This document shows, one piece after another, positions 27,734 through 36,767 of a DNA stretch of 64,000 bases. Each line of letters begins with the position of its first letter. The first letter of the stretch is position 1. The translations under genes were made by a program, and so were the position numbers. Origin of the DNA: Hyphomicrobiales bacterium (lineage in GTDB: Bacteria; Pseudomonadota; Alphaproteobacteria; Rhizobiales; Beijerinckiaceae); contig CANGIS010000005.1 in NCBI GenBank assembly GCA_947454055.1, forward strand, positions 22,417 to 86,416, written 5' to 3'. Below the pieces are notes generated by a model. That model was not told the origin of the DNA, made no database searches, and worked only from the letters and a program-made list of their open reading frames with translations.

Positions 27734-28543
27734 ATGTCTGCGCTCAACACCGCCTTTGCCGACCTCAAATCCACCCCGCGCATGCCGACTCTGTTTGTTG
27801 GCCACGGCAACCCGATGAACGCGATCGAAGACAACGCCTATAGCCGGTCGTGGAACAAAATCGGCCAGAGCCTGCCAACGCCAACCGCCATTCTCTGCGT
27901 CTCGGCCCATTGGATGACGCGCGGCACAACGCTGGTGAATGTGACGGCCAAGCCCGAAACGATCCATGATTTCGGCGGCTTTCCGCAAAAACTGTTCGAC
28001 CAGCAATACCCTGCTCCCGGCGCGCCTGATTTTGCTCTCGCAACGCTTGATCTGTTGCGCGATAGCCATGCCGAGTCGAGTGAAGAATGGGGTCTGGATC
28101 ACGGCGCATGGTCGGTGCTGATCAAGATGTTCCCGAAGGCGGATATCCCCGTCTATCAACTCTCGCTTGATCTAACCAAATCGCCACAGCAGCATTTCGA
28201 GCTCGCCAAGGATTTAAAAGCCTTGCGCGAGAAGGGCGTTCTGATCATCGGCAGCGGCAATGTCGTGCATAACCTCATAGCGTTGGCACCTGGTGCCAAG
28301 CCCTATGACTGGGCGGAAGGTTTTGACAGCTTTGTGGCGGAAGCCGTCGAGCGTCGCGATTTCACCGCGATTGCCAATGCCAATGGGTTGGGCCAATTGA
28401 CCCGCGCCGCCCACCCGACGCCCGAGCACTTTTTGCCGTTGCTCTACACCCTCGGTGTCGCGGACAAGGATGAGAAAATCACCTCGTTTAACGCCACCTT
28501 CGATATGGCGTCCATTTCCATGCGGTCTTTTCTCTTCTCCTGA
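27734..28543 (+). CDS. LigB-family extradiol dioxygenase (DODA/YgiD type)
   Basis: The 269-residue enzyme belongs to the class III extradiol ring-cleavage family that includes plant DOPA dioxygenase and E. coli YgiD. The probable metal ligands are visible in LFVGHGNPMNAIED, CVSAHWMTRG, IHDFGGFP and GSGNVVHN. YgiD-type enzymes open catechols such as 4,5-DOPA with oxygen; the natural substrate in bacteria is generally unknown. The start ATG 27734 is chosen for family length, with AGGA upstream. A second member of this family is encoded at 60525-61301. The gene is monocistronic. Confidence 0.9.
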   Translation: MSALNTAFADLKSTPRMPTLFVGHGNPMNAIEDNAYSRSWNKIGQSLPTPTAILCVSAHWMTRGTTLVNVTAKPETIHDFGGFPQKLFDQQYPAPGAPDFALATLDLLRDSHAESSEEWGLDHGAWSVLIKMFPKADIPVYQLSLDLTKSPQQHFELAKDLKALREKGVLIIGSGNVVHNLIALAPGAKPYDWAEGFDSFVAEAVERRDFTAIANANGLGQLTRAAHPTPEHFLPLLYTLGVADKDEKITSFNATFDMASISMRSFLFS

Positions 28544-28648
28544 AGGGATTTTCATAAATCTTTGCCTTAAACGAGCGAAGCACCCTTACGCGCGCCGTCA
28601 AAAATGGCATAAGGGCGCGCGCTCTCTCGTAAAGGTTTTAATCAACGC

Positions 28649-30271
28649 ATGATCCGCTTAGAAAATGTCAGCAAGCAAAATGGCCACCAAATCCTCTTCA
28701 TCGAGGCTTCCGCCTCGCTGTTGAAGGGCGAAAAGATTGGTCTGGTTGGGCCGAACGGATCCGGCAAAACCACCCTTTTCCGCATGATCACCGGCCAAGA
28801 ACAGCCCGATGAAGGGCTCGTCGCGGTCGATCGTGGCGTCACCATCGGCTATTTCAGCCAGGATGTCGGCGAAATGTCAGGCCGCTCGGCGGTGGCCGAG
28901 GTGATGGAGGGCGCTGGACCCGTCAGCTCTGTGGCCGCCGAACTCAAAGAACTCGAAACCGCTATGGCGGACCCCGACCAAGCCGATCAAATGGACGAAA
29001 TCATCGAGCGCTACGGCGAAGTGCAAGCACGCTTTGAAGAACTCGACGGCTACGAGCAGGAAGGCCGCGCACGCGAGGTGCTGGCGGGCTTAAGTTTTAG
29101 TCAGGAAATGATGGATGGCGATGTCGGCAAACTTTCCGGCGGGTGGAAAATGCGTGTGGCGCTTGGCCGTATTCTGCTCATGCGTCCCGATGCGATGCTG
29201 CTCGATGAGCCATCGAACCATCTTGATCTCGAAAGCCTGATCTGGCTCGAAGACTTTCTCAAAAACTATGAAGGCGGCTTGCTGATGACCTCGCATGACC
29301 GCGAGTTCATGAACCGTATTGTCACCAAGATCGTCGAGATCGACGGCGGCGGGCTCACCACCTATTCCGGCAATTACGAGTTTTACGAGCAGCAGCGCGC
29401 AATGTCTGAAAAGCAACAACAAGCGCAGTTCGAGCGCCAGCAAGCGATGCTCGCCAAAGAGATCAAATTCATCGAGCGCTTCAAGGCGCGTGCCTCGCAC
29501 GCCGCCCAAGTGCAAAGCCGTGTGAAAAAGCTCGAAAAAATTGACCGCGTCGAGCCGCCCAAGCGCCGCCAGACGGTCGAGTTTGAGTTCCCACCCGCAC
29601 CCCGCTCGGGCGACGATATTGTAAACCTCAAAGGCGTCCATAAAAGCTATGGCAGTCGGAGCATCTATGAAGGGCTCGATTTCCAAATCGGCCGCCGCGA
29701 GCGTTGGTGTGTGATGGGCGTCAATGGCGCGGGTAAATCGACGCTTTTAAAACTCATCACCGGCACAACCGAGCCTGATCAAGGCAGTGTGGCGGTCGGC
29801 TCCAGCGTGAAGATGGCCTATTTCGCCCAGCACGCGATGGAAGTGCTCGACGGCGAGCGCACGGTGTTTCAATCGCTCGAAGACAATTTCCCGCAAGCCA
29901 GCCAAGGCTCGCTCCGCTCACTCGCCGGTTGCTTCGGCTTCTCGGGCGATGATGTCGAAAAGCGTTGCCGTGTTCTATCCGGCGGCGAGAAAGCGCGTCT
30001 TGTGATGGCAATCATGCTGTTCGATCCGCCGAATTTTCTGGTGCTCGACGAGCCCACCAACCATCTCGATATGGCCACCAAGGAAATGCTGATTACAGCA
30101 CTCTCGCAATACGAAGGCACGATGTTGTTCGTGTCGCATGACCGGCATTTTCTAGCGGCCCTCTCCAACCGCGTGCTGGAGCTAACACCCGACGGCATCC
30201 ACCAATATGGCGGCGGCTATACCGAATATGTCGAGAGGACGGGACAAGAAGCACCGGGATTGCGGAGTTAA
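28649..30271 (+). CDS. ABC-F family ATPase (ribosome-associated type)
   Basis: The 540-residue soluble protein has two ABC domains and no membrane segment. The first has GPNGSGKTT (about residue 35) and LSGGWKMRVALGRILLMRPDAMLLDEPSNHLDL. The second has GVNGAGKST (about residue 350) and LSGGEKARLVMAIMLFDPPNFLVLDEPTNHLD. The charged linker between them, with KQQQAQFERQQAMLAKE, is the ABC_tran_Xtn region typical of ABC-F proteins, which act on ribosomes as translation factors. It is closest in form to the YbiT branch. No ribosome-binding site is obvious before ATG 28649. The 3' end runs into a repeat-like region at 30288-30370. Confidence 0.92.
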   Translation: MIRLENVSKQNGHQILFIEASASLLKGEKIGLVGPNGSGKTTLFRMITGQEQPDEGLVAVDRGVTIGYFSQDVGEMSGRSAVAEVMEGAGPVSSVAAELKELETAMADPDQADQMDEIIERYGEVQARFEELDGYEQEGRAREVLAGLSFSQEMMDGDVGKLSGGWKMRVALGRILLMRPDAMLLDEPSNHLDLESLIWLEDFLKNYEGGLLMTSHDREFMNRIVTKIVEIDGGGLTTYSGNYEFYEQQRAMSEKQQQAQFERQQAMLAKEIKFIERFKARASHAAQVQSRVKKLEKIDRVEPPKRRQTVEFEFPPAPRSGDDIVNLKGVHKSYGSRSIYEGLDFQIGRRERWCVMGVNGAGKSTLLKLITGTTEPDQGSVAVGSSVKMAYFAQHAMEVLDGERTVFQSLEDNFPQASQGSLRSLAGCFGFSGDDVEKRCRVLSGGEKARLVMAIMLFDPPNFLVLDEPTNHLDMATKEMLITALSQYEGTMLFVSHDRHFLAALSNRVLELTPDGIHQYGGGYTEYVERTGQEAPGLRS

Positions 30272-30287
30272 TGCTCGTCGCTATCGC

Positions 30288-30370
30288 TCGCAATGACGGA
30301 TGATAGTGCAGCAGCACTTAACGGACCGCGCGCGCCCTGGCGCGCAACCTATGCGAGGCAGGAGCCTCGC
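30288..30370. repeat. Partial GTCATTGCGA-type repeat and inverted repeats between convergent genes
   Basis: TCGCAATGACGG at 30288-30299 equals the outer arm of the palindromic repeat at 53884-53972. Two further palindromes follow: GCGCGCC and GGCGCGC at 30330-30345, and GCGAGGC, AGGA, GCCTCGC at 30353-30370. The left partner arm is missing, so this looks like a degenerate copy between the ABC-F gene and livF. Confidence 0.6.
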
Positions 30371-30386
30371 GGTTCGAATTACCCCC

Positions 30387-31106
30387 TTAATGCCCACCCA
30401 GATACGCCGCCTGCACCGCCGGATCATTCTTTAACGCGCGCGCTTCGCCTGAGGTGCGGATATGGCCGTTTTCCATCACATAGCCGAAATCGGACACTTC
30501 CAACGCTGCGGCGGCGAATTGCTCCACCAGCAGCATCGTCATATTTGCCTTTTTCAGCCGCTCAATGATGACGAAAATCTCCTCGACCAGTCGCGGTGAC
30601 AGGCCCATCGAAGGCTCGTCGAGCAACAGCACTTCAGGGTTAAGCATCAATGCGCGCGCCATGGCCAGCATTTGTTGCTCGCCGCCTGAAAGCGTTCCAG
30701 CCAATTGCGTGCGACGTTCTTTTAAGCGCGGAAACAACTCGAACATACGGTTGATGTCGCCGTCCACATCGCCCTTATGACGCGAACCCGTCAGGCGCGG
30801 AAAAGCCCCGAGCAACAGATTATCCATCACCGGCAGTGTCGAGAACACGCGCCGCCCTTCGGGCGAATGCGCCAAACCCATCCGCGTGATTTCATGCGAG
30901 GTAAGCCCCGCTATGTCTTTACCACCCAACGTGATTGATCCGCTCTCCGGCTTCAACATGCCGGACAAAGCCCGCAGCGTGGTCGTCTTGCCCGCGCCAT
31001 TGGAACCAATCAGCGCCACCACTTTGCCCTCGGGCACCATGATGGAAATACCATGCAGAACTTTGACCTTGCCATAGCCCGCCACGAGATTGTCGATTAT
31101 CAGCAT
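30387..31106 (-). CDS. livF: Branched-chain amino acid ABC transporter ATP-binding protein, LivF type
   Basis: The 239-residue ATPase has Walker A GSNGAGKTT (near residue 35), the signature LSGGEQQMLAMARALM and Walker B LLLDEPSMGLSP. The N-terminus MLIIDNLVAGYGKVKVLHG and the length are typical of LivF. ATG 31106 follows GGGAGACAACG. It is the last gene of the importer operon, 12 bases after the fused LivM-LivG gene. It pairs with the LivG half of that protein to energise uptake. Members of this family also import amides, urea or other amino acids, so substrate is uncertain. Confidence 0.92.
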   Translation of the reverse strand: MLIIDNLVAGYGKVKVLHGISIMVPEGKVVALIGSNGAGKTTTLRALSGMLKPESGSITLGGKDIAGLTSHEITRMGLAHSPEGRRVFSTLPVMDNLLLGAFPRLTGSRHKGDVDGDINRMFELFPRLKERRTQLAGTLSGGEQQMLAMARALMLNPEVLLLDEPSMGLSPRLVEEIFVIIERLKKANMTMLLVEQFAAAALEVSDFGYVMENGHIRTSGEARALKNDPAVQAAYLGGH

Positions 31107-31118
31107 CGTTGTCTCCCG

Positions 31119-33098
31119 TCAGACGGCATGGGCGGCAGCGCCGCCGCCAAGATAGGCTTCGATCACGCGCGGGTTGCGCTGCACGTCGGCAGGCAGACCT
31201 TCGGCAATCTTTTGACCGAAATCGAGAACCGTCACGGTGTCGCACAGACTCATCACGACATCCATATGATGCTCGATCAACACAATCGTCAGCCCCGCTT
31301 CGCGGATTTTGCGGATGATGGCGATGAGCTCGACAATATCGGGCGCGGTCAAACCGGCGGCCGGTTCATCCAGCAACAACAGGCGCGGATCAAGCGCCAG
31401 CGCACGGCTGATTTCCAACAGGCGCTGCTTGCCATAAGGCAGGTTGCGGGCTTCTTCACTGGCCAAGCCGTCAAGCCCCGTGAAGCGCAAAATATTCATC
31501 GCGCGGGCGCGTGCCCTCGCCTCCTCGTGACGTGCCAAAGTGGTTTTCAACGCGACGCTGAAAAAGCCGGAGCGGTAGGTGTGGTGCAGACCGACCATCA
31601 CATTTTCAAGCACGCTCAATTCGCCAAACAGCTGCACATTCTGGAAGGTGCGCGCGATACCCTTCAACGCAATCTCCGGCGATTTCAACCCGGCCAGCGC
31701 CACGCCACCGAAACGGATTGCACCGCTGGTTGGCACATAAATGCCTGTAAGCACATTCATCATTGTGCTTTTGCCCGAACCATTCGGACCAATCAGTCCG
31801 TGAATGGTACCAGGCTTGATCGCAAGCGACACGCCATCCAGCGCTTTCAAACCGCCAAATTGCATGAGGATGCTTTCAACCGCCAACAAGGTCTCGTTGT
31901 TTGCCGATACACCAGCTTGAGCGGTGATCGCCTGCGCTTCAGGAGACGCCGCCACGCCAGCATCAATCTTGATCGCCTTGCCGCGCCGTGACCAAAGCTG
32001 CGACAAGAAGCCGACTATGCCTTCGGGCAGATAATAGACGACAAACAGGATCATGACGCCAAACACGGCGAGCTTATAATCCGTGATCTTTTGCAAGAGC
32101 AGCGAGAACACGAAGAAGGCCACGCAAAGCAGCACCGGCACCGCAACGCGGGATAGGTTTTCACGATGGCGCAGCGCCGTGACACCGGCGGATATCAACG
32201 CCACAACGGCAATGCCGCCCGCGATGATCCGGAACAGTCCAATATCGGCCAGAAGGTTCGGCAGAAATACGATAATCGCCGCACCCAAAATAGGCCCTAG
32301 GCGGGATTTGCGCCCACCCAAAGTGACACCGAGCAGGAACTGCACGGAGAGTTCAAAGGTAAAATTATTCGGCGCGACATATTGTTCGGAATAGGCGAAC
32401 AATACACCCGCTAACCCCGACAACGCGGCGGAGAGAACGAACGCAATTACCTTATGTTTGTAAACGCTCACCCCCATACAATCCGATGCAATCGGACTAT
32501 CGCGCAAGGCTTCAAACGCGCGGCCATAATGGGAGGCTAGCACGCGGTTGATGACGAGGATCGTCAACAGCAAGGCCGCCGCCGTCACATAGAAAAATTC
32601 CATCTCTTTCATGCGCTTGAACGACATGTCGAGAAACGGCAGAACGGATGAATAAGGCCGCAAATCGAGAAACAAAGGCGTATTGAATTTAACGCCCAGC
32701 GGACCATTGGTGAGGTCCGTCATTTCATTGATCAGGATTTGAATGATCGTGCCAAAAGCCAGCGTCACCATGGCGAGATAAGGCCCCGTCACGCGAAGCG
32801 CGGGCAAGGCGAGGAGCGCGCCAAACACAGCCGTCACGGTAATCGCAATCGGAATCGCTGGCCAAAAGCCAAGGCCAAAATGCATCGACAACACGGCGGC
32901 GGTGTAGGCCCCAATGCCGAGCAAGGCTGCGTGCCCGATCGACACTTCGCCCGTATAGCCAAACACCACATCAAGGCCGAGCGTAACAATCGCAAAGATC
33001 GCAATCGTTACGATCAGATGCAGATAATACGGGCTCGTCATCACAAAGGGCAGCGCCGCTATCGCCGCAATGGCGAGGATCCAGAATGCTCTCGTCAT
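31119..33098 (-). CDS. Fused LivM-type permease and LivG-type ATPase
   Basis: The 659-residue protein joins two transporter subunits that are usually separate. Residues ~1-350 are a LivM permease with about ten membrane segments, including GLDVVFGYTGEVSIGHAALLG and SVQFLLGVTLGGRKSRLGPILGA. After a linker (about 370-400) comes a LivG ATPase with GPNGSGKST, NLPYGKQRLLEISRALALDPRLLLLDEPAAGL and IVLIEHHMDVVMSLCD. The ATG at 33098 is preferred over the in-frame TTG at 33107, since it then starts after the livH stop. The signature motif is LPYGKQ rather than LSGGQ, which is normal for LivG. The fusion fixes a 1:1 ratio of the two subunits. Confidence 0.9.
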   Translation of the reverse strand: MTRAFWILAIAAIAALPFVMTSPYYLHLIVTIAIFAIVTLGLDVVFGYTGEVSIGHAALLGIGAYTAAVLSMHFGLGFWPAIPIAITVTAVFGALLALPALRVTGPYLAMVTLAFGTIIQILINEMTDLTNGPLGVKFNTPLFLDLRPYSSVLPFLDMSFKRMKEMEFFYVTAAALLLTILVINRVLASHYGRAFEALRDSPIASDCMGVSVYKHKVIAFVLSAALSGLAGVLFAYSEQYVAPNNFTFELSVQFLLGVTLGGRKSRLGPILGAAIIVFLPNLLADIGLFRIIAGGIAVVALISAGVTALRHRENLSRVAVPVLLCVAFFVFSLLLQKITDYKLAVFGVMILFVVYYLPEGIVGFLSQLWSRRGKAIKIDAGVAASPEAQAITAQAGVSANNETLLAVESILMQFGGLKALDGVSLAIKPGTIHGLIGPNGSGKSTMMNVLTGIYVPTSGAIRFGGVALAGLKSPEIALKGIARTFQNVQLFGELSVLENVMVGLHHTYRSGFFSVALKTTLARHEEARARARAMNILRFTGLDGLASEEARNLPYGKQRLLEISRALALDPRLLLLDEPAAGLTAPDIVELIAIIRKIREAGLTIVLIEHHMDVVMSLCDTVTVLDFGQKIAEGLPADVQRNPRVIEAYLGGGAAAHAV

Positions 33099-33103
33099 CA
33101 GCT

Positions 33104-34003
33104 TCAAACCTTCTTGATAGCGGCTTTGCCGAAGAGGCCAGAAGGCTTCAGCGACAAGACAATCAACAGCAACACAAGGCCGGGCACATCTTTATAGCCC
33201 GTCGAAATGTAATATCCCGTCAGCGTCTCGGTAATGCCGAGGATAAGGCCGCCGATCACCACGCCCATCCCGCTGGAAAGGCCGCCGATAATGGCTACCG
33301 CAAAGGCCTTGAGCCCTAGCACCGCGCCCATGGTCGCGCCCGTCAATGTCACGGGGGCTACCAACACGCCCGCAAAGGCCGCGCTCATGGAGGAAAGCGC
33401 GTAAGAAAAGGTGATGATGCGGTTGGTGTTGATGCCCATCAAGCCCGCGGCATCGCGGTCATTCGAGGTCGCCACTACGGCTTTGCCGTAGATTGAACGG
33501 CGGTTGAAAAACTCGACGCCGAGCATCAGCGCAATCGCCCCCACAACAACGACGATTTCCATCGGCTGAATGCGAATACCGCCAAATGACAGCGAGGCCT
33601 CGGGAAGTGGCGACGGAAATTTCAGCGCATCGCGGCCCCAGATATTTTCGGCGAGGTTTTTGAAAATAATGCCCAGCGCGATGGTGGCCATAATCCACCC
33701 CGCTTCCGATTTGGCGCGCATGGCGGGGCGAACCCCCAGCCACTCCACCACACTGCCCTGCAGCGCGCCAAAGGCCAGCACCACGGGGAGCATGATCACA
33801 TAGGCCCAAAACGTGCCGATCTGTTGACCGATGAGAAAATTGATGGTGGTCAGGCCCACAAGGGCGCCGAGCATCAGCGCTTCGCCCTGGCCGAAATTCA
33901 GTGTTTTGGAGGTTGAAAAGGTCAGCTGATAGCCAAAGGCAATCACGCCATAGATCATGCCAACCGATATACCGCTGACAATCAACTGCATCAAAATCTG
34001 CAC
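33104..34003 (-). CDS. livH: Branched-chain amino acid ABC transporter permease, LivH type
   Basis: The 299-residue inner-membrane protein has about eight hydrophobic segments and the LivH hallmarks SGISVGMIYGVIAFGYQLTF, NFGQGEALMLGAL, and GLKAFAVAIIGGLSSGMGVVIGGLILG. Together with the LivM half encoded downstream it forms the pore. Start GTG at 34003 is preceded by a G-rich ribosome-binding site. Five bases separate its stop from the LivM-LivG start. A hairpin lies between it and the binding-protein gene. Confidence 0.9.
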   Translation of the reverse strand: MQILMQLIVSGISVGMIYGVIAFGYQLTFSTSKTLNFGQGEALMLGALVGLTTINFLIGQQIGTFWAYVIMLPVVLAFGALQGSVVEWLGVRPAMRAKSEAGWIMATIALGIIFKNLAENIWGRDALKFPSPLPEASLSFGGIRIQPMEIVVVVGAIALMLGVEFFNRRSIYGKAVVATSNDRDAAGLMGINTNRIITFSYALSSMSAAFAGVLVAPVTLTGATMGAVLGLKAFAVAIIGGLSSGMGVVIGGLILGITETLTGYYISTGYKDVPGLVLLLIVLSLKPSGLFGKAAIKKV

Positions 34004-34026
34004 GGCCCGCCCCCCTTTTGTGAAAA

Positions 34027-34051
34027 CCCCGCCCGCTTGATGCGGGCGGGG
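34027..34051 (-). terminator. Strong hairpin between livK-type and livH genes
   Basis: CCCCGCCCGC and GCGGGCGGGG form a perfect ten-pair stem with a five-base loop, followed on the minus strand by TTTT. It lies 29 bases after the binding-protein stop. A partial terminator or mRNA-stabilising stem that raises binding-protein output is likely. Confidence 0.75.
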
Positions 34052-34080
34052 ACGATCATTACCGTCTCTAGCCGGGCAAT

Positions 34081-35280
34081 TTATGCCTTTGGCTTGATGC
34101 GAAGGGCCTTATCGCCCTCGAGGTCTTCAGGGTGGGCCGGTCCGACACGGCCGTTCTTCACCAAGCCGAACACCGGAATATTATCCGAGATCGCTTCGTG
34201 ATCGGTCGCGGTGAACGGATGGTCATAGGTCGTCACCACGCCTTCAACCTTGGTGCCGAGATTTTCGAGGGCTTCGCGGATGGCGCGGCCTTCGGTGCTC
34301 TTGGCCTGGTTGATGGCGGCTGCCAGCAGATAGATCGAGTCATAGCCTTGCGCTGCCGAAACAGGCGAAGGAATCCGGTCGATATTATAGGCCTTCTGAT
34401 AGGCTTCGATAAACGCCTTACGCTTTGGCGTGGTTGGCTGCTGAATGAAGGTTTGCGGCATCATCGCGCCGTCGCCATTCGGGCCTGCCGTATCGATGAA
34501 GCTCGCCATCGACAGCGTCCATGAACCGATCATCGGCACTTTCCAGCCGAGCTTGGCCATACCGTTGGCAATCTGCGCCAGCTCCGGACCAATCGCATAG
34601 GTCAAGATCACATCAGCGCCCGCTTCTTTCGCGCGGAGCAATTGCGCGGTCATGTCGGTATCGCCGACGTTGAACTTCTCGGTGGCCACCGGCGTGACAC
34701 CGAGTTTCGAAAGCGCATTGGTCAGATCGGTCTTGCCGAGCTGACCGTAATTGCTGGCATCCGCCAAAATCGCAGGCTTTTTGAAATTCTGACGCTTCAC
34801 CGCCTCTTCCGCGATCATGGCCGACTGAATCGTATCATTCGCCGCGTTGCGGAAAATATAATTAGCCTTGAAATCGGCACCCGCAAATTGCTTGGTGACG
34901 ATCGAACCGGTGGCCACATTGTTGAACACGGGAATTTCGGCCTCTTGGTAGAAGCGCTGCGAGGCCAACGCCACGCCGGTATTGATATAGCCGACCGTTG
35001 CGACCACGTTTTCCTTGTTGATCAGCTCCTGCGCAATCTGCACGCCGAGTTCGTTCTTCGCTTCATCGTCACGCTCGACGACTTCCAGCGGCCGGCCCAT
35101 AACGCCGCCTGCCGCGTTGATTTCGCTGACGGCCAGCTTGACGCCGTCCCGCATGCTGACGCCCATGGACGAAGAGCCGCCCGTGAATGGACCGGAAAGA
35201 CCAATCTTGATGGAATCCGCAGCCAGTACCGGCGCGGTGAACATGCTGGCTGCTAGAAGCCAAGCAAACTTAATCTTCAT
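34081..35280 (-). CDS. Periplasmic amino-acid-binding protein, LivK type
   Basis: The 399-residue product has a signal peptide ending ASMFTAPVLA before ADSIKIGLSGPFTGG. The rest matches the Peripla_BP_6 fold: GGVMGRPLEVVERDDEAK, VVATVGYINTGVALAS, a central NAANDTIQSAM and AGADVILTYAIGPE. The family binds branched-chain amino acids, but also amides, urea or aromatic acids, and the ligand is unknown here. ATG 35280 follows GGGGAGTACGCCAC. It is first in the minus-strand importer operon, separated from the permeases by the hairpin at 34027-34051. Confidence 0.92.
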   Translation of the reverse strand: MKIKFAWLLAASMFTAPVLAADSIKIGLSGPFTGGSSSMGVSMRDGVKLAVSEINAAGGVMGRPLEVVERDDEAKNELGVQIAQELINKENVVATVGYINTGVALASQRFYQEAEIPVFNNVATGSIVTKQFAGADFKANYIFRNAANDTIQSAMIAEEAVKRQNFKKPAILADASNYGQLGKTDLTNALSKLGVTPVATEKFNVGDTDMTAQLLRAKEAGADVILTYAIGPELAQIANGMAKLGWKVPMIGSWTLSMASFIDTAGPNGDGAMMPQTFIQQPTTPKRKAFIEAYQKAYNIDRIPSPVSAAQGYDSIYLLAAAINQAKSTEGRAIREALENLGTKVEGVVTTYDHPFTATDHEAISDNIPVFGLVKNGRVGPAHPEDLEGDKALRIKPKA

Positions 35281-35501
35281 GTGGCGTACTCCCCATTTTT
35301 TATGTCGTCATCTGGCATTCTATGTCGGACCACATCCTTACGAAAGGGCCTATTAAGCAGATTACCCTAAGACCATCGACGCAGATCATTTTTTACAAAA
35401 TCCTGCAAATAATACCGATATTGCATCTTACGGTTGGTTTATTCTCCCATGACACGCGACCTAAGCCGCTGCGCCTTGCCCGAAGGAGAGATGCCATCGT
35501 A

Positions 35502-36089
35502 ATGTCGCCGTTCCGCATGCAGAGCCGAAGCCTTGTCGCCATCGGACTTCTGCTGACGATTACCATCCTCACGCTTGGCGGTTGGGCCTTGATGTTACGG
35601 CTCTCCGGCAATGTCCATGCGGTTGTCGAGGGCCAAATCTATCGCTCGGCCCAGCTTTCTCCCGATCATCTCAGAGCTCTGATACGCGAGGAGGGGTTGC
35701 GAACCATCATCAATCTGCGCGGTGAACAGGCGGACGCGGAATGGTATCGCACAGAGCACGCAACGGCCGATGCTGCCGGCCTGCATTATGTCAGCATCCC
35801 GCTTTCGGCGAATGAGGAGCCGAACGAGGCTACGCTGCAATCGCTTATTGATGTCATGCGGAGCGCGGAACCGCCCGTCCTGATCCATTGCGAGGGCGGC
35901 GCCGACCGCTCAGGGCTCGCTTCGGCGCTTTATCGACTGATGATCTCGGGGGATGAGGCCGGTCAGGCTGCCGGCCAACTCTCGTTTCGCTACGGGCATT
36001 TCCCGTGGCTCGTCAGCCGATCCGGGGCGATGGATCGGGCTTTCTGGCGCGTCGCTGACGCGCCAGAGCGTTTCAAAGGGGCCGAGTAA
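35502..36089 (+). CDS. Membrane-anchored dual-specificity/tyrosine phosphatase-like protein
   Basis: The 195-residue protein has an N-terminal membrane segment (LVAIGLLLTITILTLGGWALML, residues 11-32) followed by a phosphatase domain. The signature CX5R is HCEGGADRSG, with Cys130 and Arg136. The segment YRSAQLSPDHL near residue 47 is typical of the DSP family close to plant and fungal Siw14-like and bacterial homologues. It probably removes phosphate from a protein, lipid or polyphosphate headgroup outside or at the membrane. The start is uncertain, since AAGGAGAG lies 12 bases before ATG 35502. A nearer ATG at 35491 is closed by a stop after two codons. Its stop is immediately followed by that of the convergent bioY. 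Confidence 0.85.
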   Translation: MSPFRMQSRSLVAIGLLLTITILTLGGWALMLRLSGNVHAVVEGQIYRSAQLSPDHLRALIREEGLRTIINLRGEQADAEWYRTEHATADAAGLHYVSIPLSANEEPNEATLQSLIDVMRSAEPPVLIHCEGGADRSGLASALYRLMISGDEAGQAAGQLSFRYGHFPWLVSRSGAMDRAFWRVADAPERFKGAE

Positions 36090-36659
36090 TTACTCAGCGC
36101 GCGCCTTGCGAGCAAAGAAAGCGCCTGCCACCGGCACAGAAGCCAGCGCCAAAGCAATCTTCAGGGCTTCCGGAAGCAGGAAGGGCATCACGCCAACGGC
36201 AAGCGCCTTTTCCGCACCAAACAGCACCGAGAGCCATGCGAAGCCCAGACCAAGAATCACGCTATCGGCCACGATGAACACGGCCAGAGCGCCAAGCAGC
36301 GTGCGGGCATAGCCGCGCTCGAACGCATAACCGGTCAAAACGGCGGAGAGGAGGAAGCCCGCGAGATAGCCACCCGTCGGGCCGGCCATAAACGCCAAAC
36401 CGGCGCCGGTCGAGAAGACGGGAAGGCCCGAAGCGCCTTCCACCAGATAGGCCAACACGGTTGCACCCGCGAGGCGCGAGCCGCCATAAGCCCCCATCAA
36501 CAACACAACCAGCGTTTGCATGGTCATCGGCACAGGCCAGATCACTTGCACTTTTGCGGAAATCGCAAGCAGCGCGGAACCTAACAGCGCAAGCGCGGCA
36601 CCACGAACGAGGTTTGAAAGCGAGGTCCGTTCGGTCGAGGCAGCAAAAATGGTCTGCAT
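36090..36659 (-). CDS. bioY: Biotin transporter BioY
   Basis: The 189-residue membrane protein is the S-component that captures biotin for an ECF-type importer. It has six hydrophobic segments and the BioY signatures VPMTMQTLVVLLMGAYGGSRLAG and GLPVFSTGAGLAFMAGPTGGYLAGF. ATG 36659 is chosen because GGAGTTAAAGCCC precedes it; the longer frame begins with TTG. No bioM or bioN gene is adjacent, and single BioY proteins can work alone at high biotin levels or use shared ECF modules. It stands alone. Confidence 0.93.
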   Translation of the reverse strand: MQTIFAASTERTSLSNLVRGAALALLGSALLAISAKVQVIWPVPMTMQTLVVLLMGAYGGSRLAGATVLAYLVEGASGLPVFSTGAGLAFMAGPTGGYLAGFLLSAVLTGYAFERGYARTLLGALAVFIVADSVILGLGFAWLSVLFGAEKALAVGVMPFLLPEALKIALALASVPVAGAFFARKARAE

Positions 36660-36767
36660 GGGCTTTAACTCCAATCATATCGGGCGGCCGGTTTGCGCCG
36701 CCGCACGCAAGGCTATCGTATACCCGACGTGCCTTCAAGGCGCGGTTCTGTCAAGCGGTCGAAGGTA

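Noticed and set aside
30330..30370. GC-rich palindromes as a strong terminator for livF or the ABC-F gene
   Set aside because: Neither palindrome is followed by a T run on either strand; they fit a degenerate repeat better.
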